Source of the DNA: Streptomyces sp. YIM 121038
Lineage (GTDB): Bacteria > Actinomycetota > Actinomycetes > Streptomycetales > Streptomycetaceae
Length of the DNA stretch: 64,000 bases
Direction: 5' to 3'
Assembly: GCF_006088715.1 (NCBI RefSeq)
Contig: NZ_CP030771.1
Coordinates: 620,001-684,000 of the forward strand
In this document: piece by piece, positions 1 to 8,316 of the stretch
How positions within the stretch are numbered: the stretch's first letter is position 1
Layout of the letters: each line of letters begins with the position of its first letter
Position numbers and translations under genes: made by a program
The notes under the pieces: generated by a model
What the model was told of the DNA's origin: nothing
The model's input: only the letters and a program-made list of their open reading frames with translations
The model's database searches: none

Positions 1-1446
1 GAGGCCGGGCAGACGCCGCCCGCGGGCTTCTCCTCCGCGCCGGTCATCGACACGGGCGCGCTGATCCTGCCGGGCCTGATCGACCTGCACAACCACCTCC
101 TCTACAACACGCTCCCGCTGTGGGAGGCGGTCGGCGTGCCCTATCTGCACCACGACCGCTGGGTCGGTGAGAAGCACCCGCCCGACTACGCGACGTCGGT
201 GACCTGGCCCGCCAAGGTGCTCGGCCAGGCGGCACCCGAGGCACTGATCAAGTACGTCGAGGTGAAGGCCCTGGTCGGCGGGGTGACAGCCATTCAGGGC
301 GCCCCGCTGTCGACCCGCCCCGTCGACGGCTGGCTGCTGCGGACCATCGACAACGAGAAGCTGCCCGCGGGCGCCGACATGGTGATGACCGCCGCGCTCC
401 AGCTCGACGCCGACGAGCTGCGCGAGGAGCGGGCGCCGCGGCTCGACGGCACGCGGCTGCTGATCTACCACGTCGCGGAGGGGAAGCCCGGCTCGATCGT
501 GCACCGCGAGTTCGACGACCTCGAACCGTGTCTGAAGCCGGGCCTGATCGGTGTGCACGGCACCGCCCTGACCGCGGCCGACTTCAAGAAGTGGCAGAGC
601 GCGGTGACCACGATCAACCCCGCGGAGAAGGCCACCGTCGTGTGGTCGCCGTTCTCCAACTACTGGCTCTACCACACCACGACGGACGTGGTGGAGGCCG
701 ACAAGAAGGGGCTGCGCATCGCGCTCGGCTCCGACTGGTCGCCCTCGGGCACCAAGAACGTCCTGGGCGAGCTCAAGGTCGCCGACTCCGTCAACCGCCA
801 CGAGCTCGGCGGCCGCTTCACCGACCGCGAGCTGTGCGACATGGTGACCGCGAACCCCGGAGACGCCCTCGCGACCGCCTGGGGGCCGCAGGTGGGCCGT
901 CTGGAGCGCGGCAGCGCCGCGGACCTGCTCGTCCTCGAACGCCACGACCCGGCCACGGACCCGTACCGCAATCTGATCGACGCCACCGAGCGGCACGTGC
1001 GCCTGGTCCTGGTGCGCGGCCGCCCCTTCTACGGCACGCGTGCGCTGATGGCCGCCGCGGGGGCGAGCGACACCAGCGCGCTCACGGTGGCCGGGCTCTC
1101 CCGGCGGGTGGCGGTGCGGGATCCGCACCGGGCCGACGCCACGCTCGACTGGCCCGGGGTCAAGCGGGCCCTGGAGAAGGTCCGGGAGGACCCGGTGGCC
1201 GCCTGGCGCGCCGCGCAGGACGCGCTCGCCGACTGGGGTGGTCCGCTCGACGACCCCGACGCGCCCCTCGCCCTGTTCGGGGACATGCCGGAGGGCGACA
1301 CGGGCGCCTTCGCCGCCGCGGGCGAGGTCCCACTGGACCTGGTCGTCCCGCGCCTCGACCCGCTGGCCCACGACGCCGCCTACTTCGCCGCCGTGGCGCG
1401 CGGCGGCGTGCCCGAGCTCCAGCACCTCGCGGACTACTACCCATGA
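1..1446 (+). CDS. Amidohydrolase family protein (5' end outside the window)
   Basis: This gene is open from the first base of the window, so its start lies upstream. Near its visible N-terminus it carries LPGLIDLHNH, the Asp-x-His-x-His metal site that ends the first strand of the amidohydrolase barrel. Further on come GVHGTAL, with a likely metal-binding His, and ALGSDWSPSGTKN, where the Asp fits the last metal ligand. These are hallmarks of the cytosine deaminase/chlorohydrolase branch, which hydrolyses amino or halogen groups on ring compounds. The substrate cannot be read from the sequence. The C-terminal third (about 110 residues) is unusual and may be a separate small domain. The stop codon overlaps the start of the S41 peptidase gene by four bases (ATGA), so the two are probably translationally coupled. 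Confidence 0.85.
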   Translation, partial: EAGQTPPAGFSSAPVIDTGALILPGLIDLHNHLLYNTLPLWEAVGVPYLHHDRWVGEKHPPDYATSVTWPAKVLGQAAPEALIKYVEVKALVGGVTAIQGAPLSTRPVDGWLLRTIDNEKLPAGADMVMTAALQLDADELREERAPRLDGTRLLIYHVAEGKPGSIVHREFDDLEPCLKPGLIGVHGTALTAADFKKWQSAVTTINPAEKATVVWSPFSNYWLYHTTTDVVEADKKGLRIALGSDWSPSGTKNVLGELKVADSVNRHELGGRFTDRELCDMVTANPGDALATAWGPQVGRLERGSAADLLVLERHDPATDPYRNLIDATERHVRLVLVRGRPFYGTRALMAAAGASDTSALTVAGLSRRVAVRDPHRADATLDWPGVKRALEKVREDPVAAWRAAQDALADWGGPLDDPDAPLALFGDMPEGDTGAFAAAGEVPLDLVVPRLDPLAHDAAYFAAVARGGVPELQHLADYYP

Positions 1447-3023
1447 GACGGACGCTCGCCGAACCGGACAGGACCCTGCCGGACTCGGTCGGCCTGGAGG
1501 AGTTCATGCGGCGGGTGGAGGCCGACCCGCTGCCGCTCGCGGACCGCTACCGGCTGGTGGCCGCCGCGCGCGTTCTCCTCGAGGAGCTGTACGTACACCT
1601 TCCGCTGAAGCGGGCGATGCACGCCACCGACCCCGTGCAGCGGCTCCGGCTCCTGGAGCGCCGCCTCGCGCCCCTCAGTGAGCTGCAGTTCCACGCCGAA
1701 CTCACGGACGTCTTCCGGGGACTGCGCGATCTGCACACCGTCTATCAACTGCCGGATCCCTACCGGGGCCACGTGGCCACGCTCGGCTTCCTCGTCGAGC
1801 GCTACGCCGCCCCCGACGGCACGCCCCACCACATCGTCTCCAAGATCGATCCGTCCCTCGTGCACGCCGGCTTCGACGCCGGCGCCGAGCTGGAGGCCTG
1901 GAACGGGGTGCCGATCGAGCGCGCCGTCGAGCGCAACGCGGCCGCGCAGGCGGGCTCTCACCTCGACGCGCGCCTGGCGCGCGGCCTGGAGTCCCTGACG
2001 CTGCGCCCGCTGCGGACCGGTCCCCCGCCCGACGAGCACCGCGTGCTCCTGACGTACCGCACCGTCGGGGGCCGCCGCCGCGAGACGCGCGTCCCGTGGC
2101 GGGTGCGGGCCGTCGAGCAGCGCGCCGGGCGCGCCCAGGACCCGGTGCCGACGCTGGCCACCGCCCTCGGCATCGACGTCGGGAGCGAGGCCTCGCGGCA
2201 GGTCAAGCGCGCGCTCTTCGCGCCGCCGCAGGCGCGGCGCTCGGCCGCGCGGGCCCTGCGCAGCGTCGTCCGCTACCGCACGGTGCGTGTCCGGGGCCGC
2301 TCCTACGGATACGTACGCGTCTACTCGTTCAACGTCGCGGGGGCGCGGCCGTTCGCCGAGGAGGTGGCGCGGATCGCGGCCCGCGCACCGGAGAGCGGCC
2401 TGATCGTGGACATCCGCGGCAACCCGGGAGGCCACGTCCCGGCCGCGGAGTCCGCCTTGCAGGTGCTGAGCCCGCGTCCCGTGGCGCCGGTGAGCTTCTC
2501 GCTGTCCACCACCCGGGCCGCGCTCGCCCTCGCCCGGTCCAACCCGGGTTTCCGCGTCTGGACCCCCTCGATCCGCGCCGCCGTGGAGACCGGCGAGGTG
2601 TACTCGCAGGCCTTCCCGCTCACCGATCCCGAGGCGGTCACCGCGGGGCTGCCGCGCCACTCCGGCCCCAAGGTCCTGATCACCGACGCGCTGTCGTACT
2701 CGGCCGCCGACATCTTCGCGGCCGGTTTCCAGGACAACGGCCTCGGGCCGGTCCTCGGCACCGCGCGGCGCACCGGTGCGGGCGGCGCCAACGTCTGGAC
2801 GCACGAGCTGCTGCGCGTGTGGCTGCCCGAGATCCTCGGCGAGCTGCCGCGCGGCGCCGGGTTCCGCGTGGCGCTGCGGCGTGCCACGCGGGCGCTCGGC
2901 AACGTCGACGTACCGCTGGAGGACCTCGGCGTCGAGGCGGACGAACTGCACCGGCTGACCGAGCGCGACGTCACCGGGCACAACCAGGACCTCCTCGCGG
3001 CGGCCGCGGCGCTGCTCGGCTGA
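1443..3023 (+). CDS. S41 family peptidase (tail-specific protease-like)
   Basis: A 526-residue protein starting at the ATG that overlaps the amidohydrolase stop. Its C-terminal half reads like the S41 protease core: YGYVRVYSFN, then IVDIRGNPGGH (the conserved strand and turn of the family), then KVLITDALSYSAADIFAAGF, whose Ser in the SYSAAD stretch is the expected nucleophile. The usual catalytic Lys is not obvious; the equivalent stretch reads LGTARRTGAGG. No signal peptide is seen, so it may act in the cytoplasm. An N-terminal region of roughly 150 residues replaces the usual PDZ domain or is too divergent to recognise. The operon partner is an amidohydrolase, which suggests a joint role in degrading a modified peptide or small amide, but that is inference. 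Confidence 0.75.
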   Translation: MRRTLAEPDRTLPDSVGLEEFMRRVEADPLPLADRYRLVAAARVLLEELYVHLPLKRAMHATDPVQRLRLLERRLAPLSELQFHAELTDVFRGLRDLHTVYQLPDPYRGHVATLGFLVERYAAPDGTPHHIVSKIDPSLVHAGFDAGAELEAWNGVPIERAVERNAAAQAGSHLDARLARGLESLTLRPLRTGPPPDEHRVLLTYRTVGGRRRETRVPWRVRAVEQRAGRAQDPVPTLATALGIDVGSEASRQVKRALFAPPQARRSAARALRSVVRYRTVRVRGRSYGYVRVYSFNVAGARPFAEEVARIAARAPESGLIVDIRGNPGGHVPAAESALQVLSPRPVAPVSFSLSTTRAALALARSNPGFRVWTPSIRAAVETGEVYSQAFPLTDPEAVTAGLPRHSGPKVLITDALSYSAADIFAAGFQDNGLGPVLGTARRTGAGGANVWTHELLRVWLPEILGELPRGAGFRVALRRATRALGNVDVPLEDLGVEADELHRLTERDVTGHNQDLLAAAAALLG

Positions 3024-3028
3024 CGGGC

Positions 3029-3487
3029 CTACTGCGGCAGCGGGCGGTCGTCGACCACGTGCTTCATCACGAGGGTGGAGGTCAGGCGCTGGACGCCCGG
3101 CAGGGTGGCGAGCCGCTGGTCGTACAGCTGTTGGTAGGCGGCCAGATCGGCGGTGGCGACGCGCAGCAGATAGTCGGGTTCCCCGAACAGGCGCTGGGCC
3201 TGGATGACATGGGGGACGTCGGCCACGCCCTCCTCGAACGCGGTGACCGTGTCGCTGTCCTCCCAGCGCAGGGTGACGAACACCAGGGCTTCGAAGTTCA
3301 GGCCGAGCGCGGGCGGGTCGACCACGGCGCGATAGCCGCGGATCGCCCCGGACTTCTCCAGGTCGCGCACGCGCCGGTGGCAGGGCGAGACGCTCAGCTG
3401 CACGCGAGCGGCCAGCTCCGTCACCGTCAGCCTGCCGTCCTGCTGCAGCTCGGTGAGAATCTTCCGGTCCAGGGCATCCATACGCAA
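3029..3487 (-). CDS. Lrp/AsnC family transcriptional regulator
   Basis: A 152-residue protein with the standard Lrp layout. The N-terminus has LDRKILTELQQDGRLTVTELA, then a helix-turn-helix with the family signature SVSPCHRRVRDLEKSG. A C-terminal RAM ligand-binding domain follows (FEALVFVTLRW, VIQAQRLFGEPDYLLRV). It is transcribed away from a LysE-type exporter gene. Regulators of this class commonly sense an amino acid and switch on the adjacent exporter, so control of the LysE gene and of itself is the likely job. An AT-rich palindrome lies in the shared intergenic region. It runs convergent to the S41 peptidase gene, with stops only five bases apart. Confidence 0.9.
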   Translation of the reverse strand: MRMDALDRKILTELQQDGRLTVTELAARVQLSVSPCHRRVRDLEKSGAIRGYRAVVDPPALGLNFEALVFVTLRWEDSDTVTAFEEGVADVPHVIQAQRLFGEPDYLLRVATADLAAYQQLYDQRLATLPGVQRLTSTLVMKHVVDDRPLPQ

Positions 3488-3516
3488 GATTCTCCCCCGC
3501 CATGCCGGGTGCCGGA

Positions 3517-3524
3517 GTAATTAC
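3517..3524. promoter_or_regulatory. AT-rich palindrome GTAATTAC between lrp-like and lysE-like genes
   Basis: An eight-base perfect palindrome in the 107-base region between the divergent Lrp-type regulator and LysE-type exporter. It stands out because the surrounding DNA is very GC-rich, and Lrp-type proteins favour AT-centred palindromes. It is a candidate operator for the regulator. A ggggagagg Shine-Dalgarno stretch lies further right, before the exporter start. Confidence 0.35.
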
Positions 3525-3594
3525 GGAAACACCTTTGGCCGAAAAGCTCCTAGCCTTCCCTCTCGTATCACAAGGGGAGAGGAAACGATTCTTC

Positions 3595-4224
3595 ATGGAA
3601 ACGGGCACGTTGGCGGCGTTCCTGGCGGTCGACCTGCTGCTGGTCTGCACACCCGGCGCGGACTGGGCGTACGCGATCTCGGCGGGGCTGCGCGAGCGGT
3701 CGGTGGTCCCGGCGGTGGCCGGTCTGGTGGCCGGGTACGCCGGGTACACACTGCTCGCGGTGGCGGGCCTCGTCGTGATCGTCGCGAGCTCCGGGGCGCT
3801 GCTCACGGCGCTGACCGTCCTCGGCGCCGCGTATCTGATCTGGCTCGGCCGGGGCGTCCTGGCCCGTCCGGCGAGTCCGCAGGCGGCCACCGAGGCCCTG
3901 GCGGAGTCCCGCTGGCAGATCGCGTGGAAGGGGGTCGGCACCAGTGGCCTCAACCCCAAGGCGCTGCTGCTGTACTTCTCGCTGTTCCCGCAGTTCATCC
4001 ACCCGGGCGCGGGCTGGCCCGTCGCGGTCCAGAGCGGGCTGCTCGGCACGCTGCACATGGCCAGTTGCGCGGTGGTCTACCTCGGGGTCGGCGTCCTGGC
4101 GGGGGCCGTGCTGAAGGCCCGGCCCGCGGCGGCCCGGGTGGTCACCCGGGTCAGCGGCGCGATGATGATCGGCATTGGCGGGTTCCTCCTGGTGGAGCGC
4201 CTCGGGGGGCAGTTCGTCGGGTGA
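3595..4224 (+). CDS. LysE family amino-acid exporter
   Basis: A 209-residue membrane protein, the normal length for LysE/RhtB exporters. It begins METGTLAAFLAVDLLLVCTPGADWAYAIS, which matches the family N-terminus with its conserved Pro-Gly after the first membrane span. Later segments include AAYLIWLG and GLNPKALLLYFSLFPQF, the conserved Asn-Pro-Lys region. I chose the ATG preceded by ggggagagg over an in-frame ATG 93 bases upstream, which would add a non-membrane extension. The Lrp-type regulator is divergent, so expression is probably amino-acid induced. The exported substrate (a basic, branched or other amino acid) cannot be told from sequence. Confidence 0.88.
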   Translation: METGTLAAFLAVDLLLVCTPGADWAYAISAGLRERSVVPAVAGLVAGYAGYTLLAVAGLVVIVASSGALLTALTVLGAAYLIWLGRGVLARPASPQAATEALAESRWQIAWKGVGTSGLNPKALLLYFSLFPQFIHPGAGWPVAVQSGLLGTLHMASCAVVYLGVGVLAGAVLKARPAAARVVTRVSGAMMIGIGGFLLVERLGGQFVG

Positions 4225-4232
4225 CGTCCTGA

Positions 4233-4270
4233 GCCGGGGCGAGGCGCGCCCGCGCGCGCTCGGCCCCGGC
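4233..4270. terminator. Imperfect hairpin between convergent lysE-like and permease genes
   Basis: Arms GCCGGGGCGAG and CTCGGCCCCGGC pair with one bulged base across a short GC-rich loop. The hairpin sits in the 65-base gap where the LysE-type gene and the LctP-type permease gene converge, so it could stop transcription from both sides. No U-run follows, as is common in Streptomyces. Confidence 0.4.
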
Positions 4271-4289
4271 CCGGCACTCCCGTGGCGGG

Positions 4290-5756
4290 TCAGGCGGCTC
4301 CGCCGATGACCACCACGGCGACCGCCGTCAGGGCCAGGGCGGCGTACACCGCGGCGGCCACCCGCAGGCCGAAGCGCAGCAGGCCGCGTTCGGTGACACC
4401 CGCGGACCTGGCCCGGTCACCGGCCACCGCCAGGATCAGCATGATCATGGGGAGCGAGGTGAAGACGGTGTGCCCCGCCGCGCTGTTCTGCAGGGCGGCG
4501 AACCAGGTGTCGAGGCCCGCGCCGTCCGGGGCGAGGCGCTCCTGGAGCGGCATCATCAGCGCGTTGCCGCCGACGTTCGAGCCGGTCAGGAAGCCGCTGA
4601 GCATGCCGAGCGCGGGTGCGGCCAGGGCGATGACCAGTGGCGGCGCCCCGGCGACGGCGCCGCCCAGCTCCCCGATCATGCCGCTGTCCGCCATCAGCCG
4701 CCCCAGGGCGACGAACCCGGTCAGGGCGAGCAGCGGCCTGCCGACGCGGGTCATCGCGGTGCGCGCGTCCCGGCGGTGCGGGCGGCCCCGGTCCAGGATC
4801 AGGGCCGCGGCCAGCAGCGGCAGGCCCGGCGAGCTCAGCAGCGCGAAGCTCACGTCGCCCGCGTGCAGGGCGAGGGGAGGCACGCCCCAGGCCTTGGCGA
4901 CGCGCGTCAGGGCGATGCCGCCGAGGACCAGGCCGTACGCGGACAGGACCGCGCGCGGTGGCAGCAGCCGACCGGCGGCGCCGGAGCCGGTCCGCCCGCG
5001 GCGGGCGGCGCACAGCGCGAGCCCGGCGCCGGTGGTCACGAGCCCGGCGAGGACGCCCGCGGGCTGGACCGCGCCGAGGCGGTTCAGGGCGAGCAGCCCG
5101 AGCGCGAGCAGCCCGCCGGCGCCCGCGGCCACCACGGCGGTGCGGAACCGTCGGCGCGGCCGGGCGAGCAGCGCGGCCCACGCGGTCACCAGGGGGAAGA
5201 CCAGGGCGCTCGTGACCGCTGTGGCGGTGCCGAGGTCGGCCGTGCCGGTGCCGGTGAGGGCGGCGCCGATGACGGTGGCGAGGCCGAGGGTGCCCCACGG
5301 CATGATGTTCATGCCGAGCATGGCCTGCCGCAGGGCGGTCGCGGGCGGCGCGAGGGCGAGCAGCACCGGCACGGTGACGAGCAGCGAGACGCCGAAGCCG
5401 GTGAGGGCCTCCACCGTGGGGGCGATGCCCGCCACCACGAGGGCGATCGTCGCGGGCCCCGGCAGCGGCAGGCCGCGCACCCACTCCTGCAACGCCCCGT
5501 GCACCGCGCGGCGGGTGAGCACCTGACTCAGATAGACGCCCGGGAGCATCACCGCCGCGGCGTTGAGCACCAGCAGCGCCGCCCCTCCCGCGGTCGCGCC
5601 CGCCGCGTCGCCCGGCAGCGCGAAGTCCGGCAGCCACCAGATCAACAGGGCCGCGAGGACCGCCCCCACGACCGCCGCCCAGTGCGCCGCCCGACGCAGT
5701 CCCGTGATCATCCCCAGGACCACGACCAGCGGGGACACCGCCATCGCCCACACCAT
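4290..5756 (-). CDS. L-lactate permease (LctP) family transporter
   Basis: A protein of about 488 residues made almost entirely of hydrophobic segments. Family features include VEALTGFGVSLLVTVPVL, GMNIMPWGTLGLAT and, near the C-terminus, GMLSGFLTGSNVGGNALM followed by LQNSAAGH, the typical LctP pattern. Such proteins import L-lactate, D-lactate or glycolate with protons. The start is set at MVWAMAVSPL, which has GAAGG about ten bases upstream; an in-frame ATG 99 bases further up would add a soluble leader. An AraC-type regulator gene lies about 105 bases upstream on the same strand and may control it. No lactate dehydrogenase is nearby, so the substrate is inferred from the family only. Confidence 0.82.
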   Translation of the reverse strand: MVWAMAVSPLVVVLGMITGLRRAAHWAAVVGAVLAALLIWWLPDFALPGDAAGATAGGAALLVLNAAAVMLPGVYLSQVLTRRAVHGALQEWVRGLPLPGPATIALVVAGIAPTVEALTGFGVSLLVTVPVLLALAPPATALRQAMLGMNIMPWGTLGLATVIGAALTGTGTADLGTATAVTSALVFPLVTAWAALLARPRRRFRTAVVAAGAGGLLALGLLALNRLGAVQPAGVLAGLVTTGAGLALCAARRGRTGSGAAGRLLPPRAVLSAYGLVLGGIALTRVAKAWGVPPLALHAGDVSFALLSSPGLPLLAAALILDRGRPHRRDARTAMTRVGRPLLALTGFVALGRLMADSGMIGELGGAVAGAPPLVIALAAPALGMLSGFLTGSNVGGNALMMPLQERLAPDGAGLDTWFAALQNSAAGHTVFTSLPMIMLILAVAGDRARSAGVTERGLLRFGLRVAAAVYAALALTAVAVVVIGGAA

Positions 5757-5860
5757 GTTCGTGTCGCCGCCTTCCGTCTCTCCTTGCCCGACGTGGCCAG
5801 CCTGGCGCGGCGGTGCGGGGGCGGTCTTGAACGAAAGTCTCGCGGGGGCCTGCACCGCGG

Positions 5861-6679
5861 TCAGGGCCGGATGGCCCCCGGCGTCACGCCGAAGTAGCGC
5901 TTGCAGACGCGGGTCAGATGGGCCTGGTCGGCGAAGCCGGTGACGGCGGCCACCTCGGCGGGGCGCCGCCCGGTCAGGAGGAGACGGCGGGCACGGTTGG
6001 CGCGCAGCCGCAGCAGGTAGGCGTGCGGGGGCAGCCCGTACGCCTGCCGGAAGGCGGCGATGAGGGAGGCGCGCGGCATGTCCGCGACAGCGCTCAGCTC
6101 CGCGACCGTGACGGGCTCGGCCCAGCGGTCGTGGAGCAGCTGCCGCGCCAGGTCCGGGCCCCGGCGCGGGTCCCGCCGGGGCCCGGCGGCTGCCGTCCGG
6201 CCGGTGCTCGCGTGCCGGCGCAGCACCGTGGTCAGCGCGCCGAGCAGCAGTGACTCGGCGGTGAGGGGGTCGTGGGCGTGCTCCTGTTCGCGGTGCACGC
6301 GGCGCAGTGCGGCGAACAGCTCGGGGTCGGGCACGGCCGTCCGCGCGAACCAGACGTCCCGAACGCCCAGGTGTTCCTCGGCCAGTTCGTCGACCATGGC
6401 GGTGTCGAAGTAGAACATGCGGTACCGCCAGCCGGACTCCTCGGCGGCGAAACCGGTGTGCACCTGCCCGGGGTTGAGGATCACCAGCTGCCCCGCGGGG
6501 ACCACGACCTTGCCCCCGGCCAGGTGCAGCCCCTCCGCGCCCTCCTCGATGACGCCGACGGACAGCTCCTCGTGGCTGTGCCGGTCGAAGGCGAAGCGCT
6601 CGAACCGCGCGGACAGCAGCTCGACCTGCGCGCTGCCGGGCGCGGCCCAGAGCCGTGCGTGTTCGCCTTCCTCAGTCAT
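5861..6679 (-). CDS. AraC family transcriptional regulator with cupin-type sensor
   Basis: A 272-residue regulator. The N-terminal half is an AraC-type cupin arm (HSHEELSVGVIEEGAEGLHLAG, ILNPGQVHTG). The C-terminal half has two helix-turn-helix units (VTVAELSAVADMPRASLIAAFRQAYG and PAEVAAVTGFADQAHLTRVCKRYFGVTPGAIR), the classic AraC DNA-binding domain. The chosen start MTEEGEHARLW gives the usual family length. It lies upstream of the LctP-type permease on the same strand and could act on that gene or on the divergent small secreted-protein gene. The ligand is unknown. Confidence 0.88.
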   Translation of the reverse strand: MTEEGEHARLWAAPGSAQVELLSARFERFAFDRHSHEELSVGVIEEGAEGLHLAGGKVVVPAGQLVILNPGQVHTGFAAEESGWRYRMFYFDTAMVDELAEEHLGVRDVWFARTAVPDPELFAALRRVHREQEHAHDPLTAESLLLGALTTVLRRHASTGRTAAAGPRRDPRRGPDLARQLLHDRWAEPVTVAELSAVADMPRASLIAAFRQAYGLPPHAYLLRLRANRARRLLLTGRRPAEVAAVTGFADQAHLTRVCKRYFGVTPGAIRP

Positions 6680-6847
6680 CGGCGCATGCTCGCAGACGGC
6701 CGCGCGTCGGCCTAGGGCCCTGGTCACAGTGGCCGCCCGGGTGGTCCGCGCGGGTCCCGTAACCAATGATCTTGCGCCGCGTTGGTCCGCCCGGGAGTCC
6801 GTGGCAGCTGGTCACGGGCGTCGCGACACACATGAGGGTGGCTCACC

Positions 6848-7234
6848 ATGCCGGACATCACCAGGAAGACCGCCGCGGGGATCGGGGCGCTGGCCGCCGC
6901 CCTCGGCTGCGTCGTCGCCACCGGCCCCTCGGCGGTGGCCGACGGCAAGTGGTGCAACCACTCGGTCTGCATCGAGACGTACGACACCGGGACCTATCTG
7001 GGCCGCGTCGAGGTGTCGGTCACCAACACCAACCGGCCGCACCGCATCAGCGCGCGGGTGTGGACCACCAACGGCTGGAGCGCCCACACGAAGGTGGAGG
7101 ACGTCGCCGCGTTCCGCACCTACCGGGACCAGGCCTACCCCCAGCGGCACTTCCCGGCGGGCACGCGGCTGTGCGCGGAGGGCTTCCGCGGCGGCGAGAG
7201 CGTCGGCCTGCCCTGTGTGACCCTCACGAACTGA
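6848..7234 (+). CDS. Small secreted protein of unknown function
   Basis: A 128-residue protein with a clear Sec signal peptide: a basic N-terminus (MPDITRK), a hydrophobic core rich in Ala and Gly, and a likely cleavage site after AVA, near residue 31. The mature part of about 97 residues begins DGKWCNHSVC and has four cysteines (two near the N-terminus, two near the C-terminus), which suggests two disulfides. It contains Trp, Thr and Val-rich beta-type segments (YLGRVEVSVTNTNR, ISARVWTTNGW). I do not recognise the family. It stands alone between the divergent AraC gene and the convergent PHP gene. Confidence 0.75.
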   Translation: MPDITRKTAAGIGALAAALGCVVATGPSAVADGKWCNHSVCIETYDTGTYLGRVEVSVTNTNRPHRISARVWTTNGWSAHTKVEDVAAFRTYRDQAYPQRHFPAGTRLCAEGFRGGESVGLPCVTLTN

Positions 7235-7262
7235 CCGCGCCGCGCCCCGGAAGACACCCGGC

Positions 7263-8288
7263 TCAGGCCGGACCCCGCCCGGACCTGCTCGTCCACGCGA
7301 GCAGGTCCTCGGCGTTCCAGGTGGTGACGGTGCGCTCGGCCGGTACCCCGCACTCCTCGGCGCGGGCGCAGCCGATGATCTGCCAGTCGAGCTGGCCGGG
7401 CGCGTGCGCGTCGGTGTCGATGGCGAACAGGACCCCGGCGTCGACCGCGCGGCGCAGCAGCCGCCGGGGCGGGTCCTTGCGCTCGGGCCTGCTGTTGATC
7501 TCCACGGCCGTGCCGGACTCGGCGCAGGCGGCGAAGACCGCGTCGGCGTCGAAGGCGGACTCGGGGCGGCCGCAGCCGGTGACGAGGCGGCCGGTGCAGT
7601 GTCCGAGGACGTCCGCGTGCGGATTGCGCACGGCCTCGACCATGCGGCGGGTCATGGCCGCCGCGTCCATGCGCAGCTTGGAGTGGACGGAGACGACCAC
7701 GACGTCGAGCCGGGCGAGGAGCTCGGGCTCCTGGTCGAGGCCGCCGTCCTCCAGGATGTCGCACTCGATGCCGGTGAGCAGGCGGAACGGGGCCCACGTC
7801 TCGTTGAGCGCGGCGACCACCCGCAGCTGTTCGCGCAGCCGCTCCGGCGAGAGGCCGCAGGCGATGGTCAGGCGGGGCGAGTGGTCGGTCAGGACGGCCC
7901 ACTCGTGGCCGAGGTCGGCCGCGGCCCGGCCCATCTCCTCGATGGGGCTGCCGCCGTCGGACCAGTCGGAGTGCAGATGGCAGTCGCCGCGCAGCAGGGA
8001 CCGCAGCTCGGCGCCGCCGGTCACCAGGGGCTGTTCGGCCTCCTCCTCCAGGCGGGCGAGGTAGCCGGGCACCTGGCCGTCGAGTGCCTCGCGCACCACC
8101 GTGCCCGTCTTGGGCCCGATGCCCTTGAGGGCTTCCAGGGTGTGCGTCCGGACCCGCTCGGCGAGCTCCTGGGCCGGCAGGGCGGCGACGGCGGCCGCGG
8201 CGGTGCGGAAGGCGCGTACCCGGTAGGTGGGCGCGTGGACGCGTTCGAGGAGGAAGGCGATGCGGTTCAGTGCCTCGACGGGCTCCAC
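7263..8288 (-). CDS. PHP domain protein with N-terminal helix-hairpin-helix (PolX-like without polymerase domain)
   Basis: A 341-residue protein. The N-terminal 90 residues look like the helix-hairpin-helix region of DNA polymerase X (ALNRIAFLLERVHAPTYRVRAFRTAA, then LKGIGPKTGTVVREAL). The rest is a PHP phosphoesterase domain with the metal motifs DCHLHSDWSDG, LTDHSPR, TGIECDIL, VVVSVHSKL, DVLGHCTGR and AIDTDAHAPG. The nucleotidyltransferase domain of PolX is missing, so this is a PHP hydrolase, perhaps acting on DNA ends or a sugar phosphate. I chose the GTG with AGGGGGC just upstream; an ATG 99 bases earlier would overlap the dehydrogenase gene. Confidence 0.8.
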   Translation of the reverse strand: MEPVEALNRIAFLLERVHAPTYRVRAFRTAAAAVAALPAQELAERVRTHTLEALKGIGPKTGTVVREALDGQVPGYLARLEEEAEQPLVTGGAELRSLLRGDCHLHSDWSDGGSPIEEMGRAAADLGHEWAVLTDHSPRLTIACGLSPERLREQLRVVAALNETWAPFRLLTGIECDILEDGGLDQEPELLARLDVVVVSVHSKLRMDAAAMTRRMVEAVRNPHADVLGHCTGRLVTGCGRPESAFDADAVFAACAESGTAVEINSRPERKDPPRRLLRRAVDAGVLFAIDTDAHAPGQLDWQIIGCARAEECGVPAERTVTTWNAEDLLAWTSRSGRGPA

Positions 8289-8316
8289 GGCCGCCCCCTG
8301 CCGGTCTTCCGGGCGC

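Noticed and set aside
7263..8288. Full DNA polymerase X
   Set aside because: Only the helix-hairpin-helix and PHP parts are present; the nucleotidyltransferase domain is missing.
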